DNA of 45,775 nucleotides, from contig NZ_JAQGNT010000091.1 in the NCBI RefSeq assembly GCF_028291725.1, forward strand, positions 1-45,775. The letters are read 5' to 3'. The position numbers were made by a program, and so were the translations under genes. This document shows, piece by piece, positions 20,667 through 28,642 of this stretch; the stretch's first letter is position 1; every line of letters starts with the position of its first letter. This stretch comes from Hydrocarboniphaga sp. (GTDB taxonomy: Bacteria; Pseudomonadota; Gammaproteobacteria; Nevskiales; Nevskiaceae). The notes below the pieces were generated by a model. That model was not told the origin of the DNA. It made no database searches and worked only from the letters and a program-made list of their open reading frames with translations.

Positions 20667-20731
20667 GCATCGCGAACCCCAACATCGGCGCGGAACAAAC
20701 GTTGGGGTTCGCTGCGCTCACCCCAACCTAC
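20653..20731. repeat. REP-like inverted repeat, family B, copy 2
   Basis: The arms at 20653-20683 and 20701-20731 are near perfect around a 17-base spacer. It separates convergent genes and provides both stops: TGA (20664-20666) for the ferredoxin-like gene and TAG (20730-20728, minus strand) for the DAHP synthase gene. Confidence 0.92.
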
Positions 20732-21795
20732 GGCGGGCGCAGCCGCGCGCGACGCTGCGCCACGCTCGCCGACAAGGTCCGCAGCACGTCCACCGTATCG
20801 TCCCAGCCGATGCAGGCGTCGGTGACGCTCTGGCCGTACTTCATCTTGTCAGGCGCCGCGATTTCCTGGCGGCCTTCGACCAGGTGCGATTCCACCATCA
20901 CGCCAATGATGCGGCGGTCGCCGGCGGCGATCTGGCCGCCGACATCCTGCGCGACGACGATCTGGCGCTTGTGCTGCTTGGAGCTGTTGGCGTGGCTGAA
21001 GTCGATCATGATTTCGGGGCGCAGGCCGGCCTTGGCCATCGCCGCGCTGGCCGCTTCCACCGACTGCGCGTCGTAGTTGGTGCCGAGCGTGCCGCCGCGA
21101 AGAATGATGTGGCAGTCCTCGTTGCCGCTGGTCTCGAAGATCGAGATCTGGCCTTCCTGGGTCAGCGACAGGAAACGATGCGGCGTGCGCGCCGACTGGC
21201 AGGCGTCGACCGCAACCTTGACGCTGCCGTCGGTGCCGTTCTTGAAGCCGACCGGGCAGGACAGGCCGCTGGCCATTTCGCGGTGCAGCTGCGACTCGGT
21301 GGTGCGCGCACCGATCGCACCCCAGCTCACCAGGTCGGACAGGTACTGCGGCGTCAGCAGATCGAGGTATTCGACGCCGGCCGGCAGGCCCTGGTTGTTC
21401 AGATCCAGCAGCAGCTTGCGCGCGGTGCGCAGGCCCTGATCGATGTCATAGGTGTCATCCAGCTTCGGATCGTTGATCAGGCCTTTCCAGCCGACCGTAG
21501 TGCGCGGCTTTTCGAAATACACGCGCATGACGATCAGCAGGTTCTGCTTCAACTGCTCGCGCGCGCCGAGCAGGCGCTCCGCGTATTCGAGCGCGGCCCG
21601 GGTGTCGTGGATCGAGCAGGGGCCGACGATTACCAGCAGGCGATCGTCGCGGCCGGCCAGCACTTCCTGGATTTCGCGGCGCGTGTCGAAGGTGGTCTGG
21701 GCGGCGCGCTCGGACAGCGGCAGTTCGGCCTGAACCTGGGCCGGCGTCGAAACCGCGCGGGCGCGCGAGCGGATGTTGTCGGTAACGAACTTCAT
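20728..21795 (-). CDS. aroG: 3-deoxy-7-phosphoheptulonate (DAHP) synthase, class I
   Basis: The product has 355 residues from ATG 21795 (an upstream GTG at 21837 adds 14). It condenses phosphoenolpyruvate with erythrose 4-phosphate, the first step of aromatic amino acid synthesis. Family blocks are intact: VIVGPCSIHD, MRVYFEKPRTTVGWKGLINDP, GARTTESQLHREMASGLSCPVGFKNGTDG, HIILRGG, IDFSHANSSK and GVMVESHLVEG. Length and sequence fit the AroF/G/H type; which amino acid feeds back cannot be told without comparing the allosteric residues, so the symbol denotes the family only. The stop codon lies within a family B repeat. Confidence 0.96.
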   Translation of the reverse strand: MKFVTDNIRSRARAVSTPAQVQAELPLSERAAQTTFDTRREIQEVLAGRDDRLLVIVGPCSIHDTRAALEYAERLLGAREQLKQNLLIVMRVYFEKPRTTVGWKGLINDPKLDDTYDIDQGLRTARKLLLDLNNQGLPAGVEYLDLLTPQYLSDLVSWGAIGARTTESQLHREMASGLSCPVGFKNGTDGSVKVAVDACQSARTPHRFLSLTQEGQISIFETSGNEDCHIILRGGTLGTNYDAQSVEAASAAMAKAGLRPEIMIDFSHANSSKQHKRQIVVAQDVGGQIAAGDRRIIGVMVESHLVEGRQEIAAPDKMKYGQSVTDACIGWDDTVDVLRTLSASVAQRRARLRPP

Positions 21796-21926
21796 GGTGG
21801 CACGGTGCCGTTCGGCAGATCGCGTTTTAAGGGGCACGGATGCTAGCAGAGGCCGCCGCGGCGCCCTAGAGCTGAGCTAAGCTTCGGCATCGCAGGGAGT
21901 GTTCGCAAGGATACAAGGGAGCGTTC

Positions 21927-22913
21927 GTGGTCAAGCTTTTATCACAAAAAATCGTATTACTGGCCGGCCTCACCGCCAGCGCGCTGGCCGCCGCCGGCGA
22001 GCGGCCGCTGGCGGTCTACAACCAGGGCGCGCTGGCGCGGGCCTTCGAGCTGCCGGCGCTCGGCGAAACCAGCGTGCTGGCATCGGGCGCGTCGATCACC
22101 GACCTGCGCTACGACCTGACCACCGAGTATCACGCCAGCGGCGACGCTTCCGAGTCGGTGGTTCTGGACGGTGAAGCCGACCTGCTGACGTTCGCCTTCC
22201 GCCGCGGTATCGGCTCGAACCTGGAGCTGACATTCGACGTGCCGCTGCTGTACCAGGGCGGCGGTTTCATGGACAGCGTGGTCGAGGACTGGCACAGCGC
22301 CTTCGGCCTGCCCAACGGCGGCCGCGAGGACGCGCCGCATAATCGCTATCTGTACCAGTACCAGCGCAACGGCGCGATCCTGCTCGATGAGCAGCGCAGC
22401 GGCACCGGCATCGGCGACCTGCGCATGGGCCTGGGCTGGCAGGCGCTAGCCGGCCTGGCGCTGCGCAGCGAAGCCAAGTTCGGAACCGGCAGCGAATCGC
22501 ATCTGTCCGGCGGCAACAGCGGCATCGCGGTATACGGCGACTACGCGCTGCCGTTCCCGGCAGGCTCGATGTTCAGCGGCTTCTTGTCGGCCGGGGGCTC
22601 GTACAACGGCAAGACCGGCGTGCTTGGCGACATGCAGAACCAATGGATTCCGTTCGGCAGCGCCGGTATCGCGGTGCGCGTGCTGAATTCGCTGTCGCTG
22701 CTCGCGCAGCTCTACGGCAGCGGCGCGCTGTACAGCGGCTCCGATCTGGACCCGTTCCGCGAGGCGCTGCAGTTTTCGATGGGCCTGCGCTACCACATCG
22801 GCCAGCAGCTGGATTTCGACCTGGGCTTCCAGGAAGACCCGATCACCAGTTCCTCGCCGGATTTCAGCATCCACATGGGGCTGAGCTGGCGCGGCGGCGG
22901 TGACCGGGGCTGA
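21927..22913 (+). CDS. DUF3187-like outer-membrane protein
   Basis: The product has 328 residues from a GTG at 21927 with AGGGAG six bases upstream. A signal peptide (KLLSQKIVLLAGLTASALAAAG) is followed by the mature start ERPLAVYNQGALARAFELPALG. The body alternates short amphipathic strands (VVLDGEADLLTFAFRRGIG, NLELTFDVPLLYQGG, MGLGWQALAGLALRSEAKFG) and ends in LSWRGGG, consistent with an outer-membrane beta barrel. The opening and the PLLYQGGGFMDSVVEDWH segment match what I recall of DUF3187. Function unknown. Its stop is only eight bases from the stop of the convergent pirin gene, the one tight convergent pair here without an intervening repeat. Confidence 0.8.
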   Translation: MVKLLSQKIVLLAGLTASALAAAGERPLAVYNQGALARAFELPALGETSVLASGASITDLRYDLTTEYHASGDASESVVLDGEADLLTFAFRRGIGSNLELTFDVPLLYQGGGFMDSVVEDWHSAFGLPNGGREDAPHNRYLYQYQRNGAILLDEQRSGTGIGDLRMGLGWQALAGLALRSEAKFGTGSESHLSGGNSGIAVYGDYALPFPAGSMFSGFLSAGGSYNGKTGVLGDMQNQWIPFGSAGIAVRVLNSLSLLAQLYGSGALYSGSDLDPFREALQFSMGLRYHIGQQLDFDLGFQEDPITSSSPDFSIHMGLSWRGGGDRG

Positions 22914-22921
22914 TGCGCGCC

Positions 22922-23623
22922 CTATCCCGGCAGATCGAACAGCAGGACTTGCGCATCTTCGCCGGCGATCAGGCTCAGCGTGGATTCGCCACTGAAGGTC
23001 AGCGCGTCGCCGGCTTTCAGCCTGCGGCCACCGACGCTGACTTCACCGGCCGCCAGGTGCAGGTAGTAGCGGCGCTGCGGGTCGAGCGTCTGCGTCAGCG
23101 CCTGGCCCTCGCCCGGCCAGGCGATCAGCAGCCGCGCATCCTGCAAAACCGAGAACGGCGCGTTCTCGCTCTTGGGCGCGACGACCATGGTGAAACCGCG
23201 GCGCAGCGCGTCGGCGTCCAGCGCTTTCTGCTGATAACCCGGCGCCGCGCCGCGTTCCGAAGGCACGATCCAGATCTGCAGAAAATGCACGGCCTCGCCA
23301 GGGGAGGCGTTCATCTCGCTGTGCTGGATGCCGCTGCCGGCGGTCATCAGCTGCAGCTCGCCGGGCAGAATCACCGAAGTGCCGCCGGTGGAATCGCGGT
23401 GACGCAAGCCACCCTCGATCACGTAGCTGATGATCTCCATGTCGCGGTGCGAATGCGGCGGGAAGCCGGCGCCGGCAACGACGCGGTCCTCGTTGATCAC
23501 GCGCAGTGCGCCGTAGCCCATCTTGCCGGCGTCGTAGAACTCGCCGAACGAGAAGGTGTGGTGGCTGTCGAGCCAGCCGTGCTGGGCATGGCCGCGCTCG
23601 CTGCCAGCTTGAAGGGTGATCAT
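22922..23623 (-). CDS. Pirin-family protein (YhhW-like)
   Basis: The product has 233 residues, the length of E. coli YhhW, a bicupin with quercetin 2,3-dioxygenase activity in vitro. Metal ligands are visible: His57 and His59 in FPPHSHRDMEI, and His101 and Glu103 in GIQHSEMNASP. The opening (AGSERGHAQHGWLDSHHTFSFGEFYD) is the pirin signature. Transcribed divergently from a LysR regulator, a common pairing, so that regulator is the likely controller. The physiological substrate in bacteria is unresolved. Confidence 0.94.
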   Translation of the reverse strand: MITLQAGSERGHAQHGWLDSHHTFSFGEFYDAGKMGYGALRVINEDRVVAGAGFPPHSHRDMEIISYVIEGGLRHRDSTGGTSVILPGELQLMTAGSGIQHSEMNASPGEAVHFLQIWIVPSERGAAPGYQQKALDADALRRGFTMVVAPKSENAPFSVLQDARLLIAWPGEGQALTQTLDPQRRYYLHLAAGEVSVGGRRLKAGDALTFSGESTLSLIAGEDAQVLLFDLPG

Positions 23624-23749
23624 GACGCTGCTCCTGTAAAAATGTCTGCGATCAATCTATGGCCAATGCCGGCAGCATGAAATCGGAATGTTTTGGAACG
23701 AGTCTTCAGCCACGTTGAACCCCATAGAAATGCCCATGCGAGAACCCCG

Positions 23750-24703
23750 ATGCGCCTGAGCCTGGATGCACTGGAAACCCTGGACGCGATCGAGGAGGCC
23801 GGCAGTTTCGCGCGCGCCGCCGAGCGCCTGCACCGGGTGCCCTCGGCGCTGACCTACACCGTCAACAAGCTCGAATCCGATCTCGGCGTGGCGATTTTCG
23901 ACCGCAGCGGCAAGCGCGCAGTGCTGACTGCCGCCGGCCGCGAATTGCTCGAGCAGGGCCGCGAGCTGCTGCGCCAGGCCGAAAGCCTGGAGCGCCGTAT
24001 CAAACGGGTTGCGCAAGGCTGGGAAACACAGCTCACTATCGCCGTCGACGAGGCGCTGCCGCTGGACCGGCTGTTCCCGCTGCTGTCCGAATTCGACGCG
24101 CAGAGGGCCGGCACGCGGATTCGTTTCATCCAGGAAATCTTCGGCGGCACCTGGGACGCGCTGATCGATCGCCGCGCCGATCTCGCGGTGTGCGCGCCCG
24201 GCGAGGTGCCGGCCGGTTTCGGCATCTGTTCGCGCGAAATCGGCCGCATCGATTTCGTCTACGTGGTGGCGCCGTTCCATCCGCTGGCGGAGGCGCCCGA
24301 TCCGCTGCCGTCCAAGCTGATCACGCGTTATCGCGCAGTCGTCGCCGCGGATTCGTCGCGCCGCATTCCCGGCCGCAGCTCGGGCGTGCTGGCCAATCAG
24401 GAAACGCTGATCGTGCCGACGCTCATCGCCAAGCTTCAGGCGCAGGTCGCCGGTCTCGGCGTCGGTTATCTGCCGGCCTATATGGCCGAGCCGGAGATCG
24501 CCGCCGGGCGGCTGGTCGTCAAACATCCGGAATTGACACGCGAATCGGCGCCCGCACATATCGGCTGGCGTGAGGCCGAAGAGGGCCGCGCCGGCGCCTG
24601 GTTCCGCGAGCGGGTGATCGCCGAAGCCGAGGCTAGCCGGCTGTTTCCGCAGAGCGCGCCCGCGGCAACCGCGAACTCGGCGGCCACCGCCGCGGTCTCC
24701 TGA
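23750..24703 (+). CDS. LysR-family transcriptional regulator
   Basis: The product has 317 residues from ATG 23750, which places the winged helix-turn-helix at residues 1-60 (LDALETLDAIEEAGSFARAAERLHRVPSALTYTVNKLESDLG). The effector domain follows (LTIAVDEALPLDRLFPLLSEF, RADLAVCAPGEVPAG, LGVGYLPAYMAEPEI). A longer in-frame start at 23693 would run into the promoter region. The Ala-rich C-terminal tail (SAPAATANSAATAAVS) is unusual but harmless-looking. It is divergent from the pirin gene across 126 bases and is the likely regulator of that gene and itself. Confidence 0.93.
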   Translation: MRLSLDALETLDAIEEAGSFARAAERLHRVPSALTYTVNKLESDLGVAIFDRSGKRAVLTAAGRELLEQGRELLRQAESLERRIKRVAQGWETQLTIAVDEALPLDRLFPLLSEFDAQRAGTRIRFIQEIFGGTWDALIDRRADLAVCAPGEVPAGFGICSREIGRIDFVYVVAPFHPLAEAPDPLPSKLITRYRAVVAADSSRRIPGRSSGVLANQETLIVPTLIAKLQAQVAGLGVGYLPAYMAEPEIAAGRLVVKHPELTRESAPAHIGWREAEEGRAGAWFRERVIAEAEASRLFPQSAPAATANSAATAAVS

Positions 24704-24747
24704 AAAGTCCTCAGTCGATCCGACAGCGCCGCTGCTACACTCGCCCG

Positions 24748-25155
24748 ATGCGTCCACCCAGGAACCTGCGGTCGAAGACCGCCTCCGAGCTTCCCTCTGC
24801 CGCGCCGCGGGCGAGGGAAGAGATCGGCGCGTTCCAGGCCTCGGGTACGCAAGGGCGGCGTTGCGGCGGCATCTCACCCGTGCTGCGCTATGCGCTGCTC
24901 GCTGCAGTCCTGGTCTGGTCCCAGATCTGGGCGGCGCGGCACGACGCGCAGCACGCCGGCGCCGGTGCCGAGCACGTCGCGTCCTGCGCGTGGTGCGTTT
25001 ACGGCGGCGGCCCGCAGGCGCTGCCGGGGCCGTCGCTGCAGCTGACGCTGGTTCCGCCGGCTGAAGCCTGGCTGGCATCGCTTGCGGCACCGGCCGCCAT
25101 CGCGCAGCCGGTCGGCGTCTACCGCAGCCGCGCACCGCCCGTATCCGCCGTCTGA
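24748..25155 (+). CDS. Small membrane protein with HxxxH and CxxC (putative metal chaperone)
   Basis: The product has 135 residues from ATG 24748; a GTG at 24880 giving 91 residues and an N-terminal membrane segment is equally plausible, because the first 44 codons look unconserved and contain a strong hairpin. The core is VLRYALLAAVLVWSQIWAARHDAQHAGAGAEHVASCAWC: one membrane segment, then H-D-A-Q-H, another His, and C-A-W-C. The same plan recurs at 28199-28525. Small proteins of this type next to znu genes are, as I recall, labelled zinc chaperones of ABC zinc uptake systems. A metal-handling role is inference from motif and neighbours. Confidence 0.65.
   Translation: MRPPRNLRSKTASELPSAAPRAREEIGAFQASGTQGRRCGGISPVLRYALLAAVLVWSQIWAARHDAQHAGAGAEHVASCAWCVYGGGPQALPGPSLQLTLVPPAEAWLASLAAPAAIAQPVGVYRSRAPPVSAV
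24790..24820 (+). promoter_or_regulatory. Strong hairpin near the 5' end of the metal locus
   Basis: CTTCCCTC (24790-24797) pairs with GAGGGAAG (24813-24820), and inside them CCGCG pairs with CGCGG around a single base, across a 2x2 internal loop. If translation starts at 24880 this would be in the leader RNA; if at 24748 it is in coding sequence. Confidence 0.4.
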
Positions 25156-25237
25156 TCCGCAGTTCGTCCGGCCGCGCATTTCGCGCCGCCGGCCTGGCCT
25201 GTTTTCGGGCCAGTTCAGACGTTTTGGAGATTCTTTC

Positions 25238-26455
25238 TTGCTCACCCGATATTCCCGCGCGCGCCGTATCGGCGTGCTGCTGTGCTGTGCCACGCCCGCG
25301 GCCTGGGCCGCCGATGCCGGCAATGCCTTCAATCCGAAAATGAGCCTGGTGCTGCAGGGCACTTTCGCCGACTACCAGCACGACCGGCCGCTGAGCTTCG
25401 GCGGCTTTCTGCTGGACCCGGAGACCGAAGCCCGGCCGGAAGGTTTCTCGCTCGGTGAAACCGAGCTGGCAGTCGAAAGCAACATCGACGACCTGTGGCA
25501 CGGCTGGGCCGCGATCTCGTTCGAGAACAACGCGCAGGGCGACAGCTCGGTGTCGGTCGAGGAAGCCTACGTCAACACGCTGACCTTGCCGGAAGGGCTG
25601 GCCTTCAAGATGGGCCGCTTCTTCTCCGACATCGGCTATCAGAATCGCCAGCACAGTCACGCCTGGGATTTCGTCGAGGCGCCGCTGGTGTATCAGGCGT
25701 TCTATGCCGGGCAGCTCGACGACGACGGCCTGCAGCTGAAATGGGTCGCGCCGACCGATGTATTCCTGGAATTCGGCGCCGAAGCCACGCGCGGCGCGAA
25801 CTATCCGTCCGGCGGCAACCATCGCAGCGGCGTCAACGGCGAAACCGCGTTCGTGCATCTGGGCGGCGATGTCGGCATCGACTATTCATACCGGCTCGGC
25901 GCTTCCTACCTGCATGGCGACAGCCACGATCGCCAAAGCAACGACAGCAGCGACGACAGTGATAGCGGCAACACCTATCTGTTCACCGGCAAATCCGACA
26001 TCGTCGGCCTCGACGGCGTAATGAAGTGGGCGCCGCAGGGCAATGCCACGCGGCGCAATGCGCTGCTGCAGGCCGAAGTGTTCCGCCGTCACGAAAGCGG
26101 CGACGTCACGCTCGGTGACGACAGCGCCACCACGGCGTATCGCGGCAACGCGATCGGCGCCTACGTGCAGGGCGTTGTCCAGTTCATGCCGCGCTGGCGT
26201 GTCGGCGCACGCTACGACTGGCTGTCGGCCGACAACCAGGTTCCGAACAATGCCGACGGCGCTTTCGACATCGTCGCCGACGACGGCCACGACGCGACGC
26301 GCGAAAGCCTGATGGCGGATTACTCGCGCAGCGAATTCTCGCGGCTGCGGCTGCAGTTCAATCACGACGATTCGCGCGCCGACGGCAGCACCGACAACCA
26401 GATTCTCCTGCAATACATCTTCAGCCTGGGCTCGCACCCGGCCCACGTGTTCTGA
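25238..26455 (+). CDS. Outer-membrane beta-barrel protein of the metal locus
   Basis: The product has 405 residues. I choose the TTG at 25238 because GGAGA lies exactly seven bases upstream and it opens a good signal peptide (LTRYSRARRIGVLLCCATPAAWA, cleaved before ADAGN). An upstream in-frame start at 25082 overlaps the previous gene. The mature part alternates strand-like segments (MSLVLQGTFADYQ, LGETELAVESNIDDLWHGWAAISFEN, LAFKMGRFFSDIGYQNRQHSH, VYQAFYAGQLDDDGLQLKWV, DYSYRLGASYLHGDSHD) and ends in ILLQYIFSLG, a barrel-like closing strand. It contains no TonB plug. An Asp/Ser-rich loop (NDSSDDSDSG) and scattered His residues could bind metal. It may be a passive porin for metal or metal chelates; the function is inferred only from its position beside znuA-like genes. 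Confidence 0.75.
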   Translation: MLTRYSRARRIGVLLCCATPAAWAADAGNAFNPKMSLVLQGTFADYQHDRPLSFGGFLLDPETEARPEGFSLGETELAVESNIDDLWHGWAAISFENNAQGDSSVSVEEAYVNTLTLPEGLAFKMGRFFSDIGYQNRQHSHAWDFVEAPLVYQAFYAGQLDDDGLQLKWVAPTDVFLEFGAEATRGANYPSGGNHRSGVNGETAFVHLGGDVGIDYSYRLGASYLHGDSHDRQSNDSSDDSDSGNTYLFTGKSDIVGLDGVMKWAPQGNATRRNALLQAEVFRRHESGDVTLGDDSATTAYRGNAIGAYVQGVVQFMPRWRVGARYDWLSADNQVPNNADGAFDIVADDGHDATRESLMADYSRSEFSRLRLQFNHDDSRADGSTDNQILLQYIFSLGSHPAHVF

Positions 26456-26464
26456 GGCACCGAC

Positions 26465-27406
26465 ATGACGCATTCGCCTTGTTTTTCGTTGTATCGCGCG
26501 CTCAAAGCCAGCGTCGTGCTGGCCGCGCTGACGCTGTCGATGCCGGCGTCCGCCGCATTGAAAATCTTCGCCTGCGAACCTGAGTGGGGAGCGCTGGCGA
26601 AGGAGCTTGGCGGCAGTGACGTCGACGTCTACACCGCCACCACGGCACAACAGGACCCGCATCAGATCCAGCCGCGGCCGAGCCTGCTGGCGCGCTTTCG
26701 CCAGTCCGATCTGTCGGTATGCACCGGCGCCGAACTCGAGATCGGCTGGCTGCCGGTGCTGATGCAGAGCGCCGGCAATCCGAAGATCCAGAGCGGCCAG
26801 CCCGGCTATTTCGAAGCGAGTTCGGCGGTGACGATGCTCGAGGTACCGACGCATCTGGACCGCGCCGACGGCGACGTGCATCCCTACGGCAACCCGCACA
26901 TCCAGACCGATCCGCGCAACATCGGCAAGGTGGCGAAGGCACTGGCTCAGCGGCTGGCGGATCTCGACGGCGCGCATGCCGCGGACTACGCCAAACGCGC
27001 CGCGGACTTCGACGCGCGCTGGAGCGCCGCCGTCGCCAAATGGGCGCTGCAGGCCGCGCCGCTGAAGGACCAGCCGGTGATCACGTATCACAAGGAATGG
27101 GCCTATCTGTTCGACTGGCTCGGCATCAAACTGGCCGGCACGCTGGAACCCAAACCGGGTATTCCGCCGAGCGCGGCGCATCTGCAGGACCTGCTCAACG
27201 GGCTGAAGACGCAGCCGGCGAAGATGATCCTGTACTCGGCCTACCAGGACAATCGCGCCGCCACCTGGCTGTCCGACCGCGCCAAGTTGCCGGCGGTGCA
27301 ACTGCCGTTCACGGTCGGCGGCGACAAGGGCACCGACGACCTGCTGGGCCTGTATCAGGTGACGATCGACAAGCTGCTGGCCGGGCTCAAGGCGAGTGCG
27401 CCGTGA
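26465..27406 (+). CDS. ZnuA-like metal ABC transporter substrate-binding protein
   Basis: The product has 313 residues with a signal peptide ending near MPASA (residues 26-30). It is a periplasmic cluster A-I binding protein for zinc or manganese. Likely ligands are His66 (QDPHQIQPRPS), His145 (GNPHIQTDP), His209 (TYHKEW) and an acidic residue in AYQDNRA. The long His-rich loop of many ZnuA proteins is absent. It lies nine bases after the barrel gene and overlaps the permease gene (GTGA), so the three form one operon. Zinc is favoured by the ZnuD-like receptor downstream, but manganese or another divalent metal is not excluded. Confidence 0.9.
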   Translation: MTHSPCFSLYRALKASVVLAALTLSMPASAALKIFACEPEWGALAKELGGSDVDVYTATTAQQDPHQIQPRPSLLARFRQSDLSVCTGAELEIGWLPVLMQSAGNPKIQSGQPGYFEASSAVTMLEVPTHLDRADGDVHPYGNPHIQTDPRNIGKVAKALAQRLADLDGAHAADYAKRAADFDARWSAAVAKWALQAAPLKDQPVITYHKEWAYLFDWLGIKLAGTLEPKPGIPPSAAHLQDLLNGLKTQPAKMILYSAYQDNRAATWLSDRAKLPAVQLPFTVGGDKGTDDLLGLYQVTIDKLLAGLKASAP

Positions 27407-28161
27407 GCTTCGACTGGACGCTGCTCGGGCCGCCGCTGCTGGCCGGCCTGCTGGTGGTCGCAACGCATGTGACGCTGGGCCGCGAGGTGCTCAGGCGCGG
27501 CATCATCTTCATCGATCTGACCATCGCGCAAATCGCCGCGCTCGGCGTGATCGGCCTGCTGGCGATGGGCGCGGACGATCACGGCTGGGCGCTGCAGGTC
27601 GCGGCCGGCGTATCGGCGCTGATCGCAGCCGGCGTGCTGTCCTGGACCGAGCACAAGTTCCCGCAGATCCAGGAGCCCCTGATCGGCAGCCTGTACGTGG
27701 TGGCAGCGAGCAGCGCGCTGCTGCTGCTCGCGCATAGCCCGCACGGCGCCGAGCATATGACCGAACTGCTGGCCGGGCAGATCCTGTGGGTCAGTTATGC
27801 GCAGCTGCTGCCGGTCGCCGGGCTGTATGCACTGGTACTCGCGGCCTGGGCGCTGGCGGGCGAGCACCGGCGCACGCTGTTCTACTTTCTGTTCGCGCTG
27901 ACGGTTACCGCGTCGGTGCAGCTGGTCGGCGTGTATCTGGTGTTTGCCTCACTGATCCTGCCGGCGCTCGCGGTGCTCGGCATGGGCCGCCGCGGCGTCG
28001 CGCTGGCCTATGGCATCGGCGCGCTGGGTTACGCGCTGGGCCTGAGCATCTCGGTGCCGCTGGATCTGCCGTCGGGCCCGCTGGTGGTGTGCGCGCTGGC
28101 GGTTCTGTCGCTGATCGCCGGCGTCACGGGACGTCTGCTGCGCGGTTCCCGCGCCGCGTAG
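27403..28161 (+). CDS. ZnuB-like metal ABC transporter permease
   Basis: The product has 252 residues. The GTG at 27403 overlaps the stop of the binding-protein gene. Seven to eight hydrophobic segments are visible, with the ABC-3 family signature region (FIDLTIAQIAALGVIGL, LYALVLAAWALAGEHRRTLFYFLFALTVTASVQLVGVYLVFASLILPALAVL). ABC-3 permeases require a ZnuC-type ATPase, but no gene with Walker or ABC signature motifs is found in this locus. It therefore either borrows an ATPase encoded elsewhere or works differently. The operon continues 37 bases later with the second small His/Cys protein. Confidence 0.88.
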   Translation: MSFDWTLLGPPLLAGLLVVATHVTLGREVLRRGIIFIDLTIAQIAALGVIGLLAMGADDHGWALQVAAGVSALIAAGVLSWTEHKFPQIQEPLIGSLYVVAASSALLLLAHSPHGAEHMTELLAGQILWVSYAQLLPVAGLYALVLAAWALAGEHRRTLFYFLFALTVTASVQLVGVYLVFASLILPALAVLGMGRRGVALAYGIGALGYALGLSISVPLDLPSGPLVVCALAVLSLIAGVTGRLLRGSRAA

Positions 28162-28198
28162 ACGCCGCCGCGATGAGACAGCGAGCCTCGACCACCCG

Positions 28199-28525
28199 AT
28201 GAACCGGCCGCGCCTCGGCGAGCTGTTCCACGGTGAGCGTATCCGCGCGCGCCGTCTGCGCGCGGCGCTGCTCGGCTGTGCGCTGCTGCTGACGCAGTGG
28301 CTGACGTTCGCGCACGCGGTCGAACACCCGGCGTTGTCCCAGGACAAGGCCTGCGCGGTCTGCGTGATGGGCCTCAACCTCGACGGCGGCATGCCGTTGC
28401 CGGCACTGCCGACGATCGCGTACTGGTTCCCCACTGAACTGCCGCCGCCACAAGCCGCAGCTGATGCCGCGTCGGCTGGGCTGCCGACGGCCCGCGCCCG
28501 CGGCCCTCCCGTTTCCTCGAGCTGA
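28199..28525 (+). CDS. Second small membrane protein with HxxxH and CxxC (putative metal chaperone)
   Basis: The product has 108 residues. A basic N-terminus (RARRLR) precedes one membrane segment (AALLGCALLLTQWLTFA), then HAVEH and, after eight residues, CAVC. The plan matches the product of 24748-25155 (membrane segment, HxxxH, CxxC, then a Pro/Ala-rich tail), though overall similarity is low. It lies between the permease and the TonB receptor and is probably in the same operon. Orientation predicts the His/Cys part to be periplasmic, where it could pass metal between receptor and binding protein. That role is inference. Confidence 0.68.
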   Translation: MNRPRLGELFHGERIRARRLRAALLGCALLLTQWLTFAHAVEHPALSQDKACAVCVMGLNLDGGMPLPALPTIAYWFPTELPPPQAAADAASAGLPTARARGPPVSSS

Positions 28526-28541
28526 CCCCGTACCGCCGCAG

Positions 28542-28564
28542 CCGCCTGCGCTTTCGCGCGGCGG
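28542..28564 (+). terminator. GC-rich stem-loop between the small protein and TonB receptor genes
   Basis: CCGCC-T-GCGC (28542-28551), loop TTTC, GCGC-GGCGG (28556-28564) forms a nine-pair stem with one bulged base. There is no U tract, so it may attenuate transcription or protect the RNA rather than terminate it. A related weaker hairpin (GCGC-ATTTC-GCGC, 25174-25186) lies at the same place after the first small protein gene. Confidence 0.45.
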
Positions 28565-28642
28565 CCATCGGCGGCCGCGTTGTGTCGTCCGTGCGTATCT
28601 GCGCGGGCCTGCCTGTTTGGCTCAATCTCAAGGAATCCCTCC

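Noticed and set aside
24704-24880. Zur box before the metal locus
   Set aside because: No sequence resembling the AT-rich gammaproteobacterial Zur palindrome is visible upstream of 24748, 25238 or 28643.
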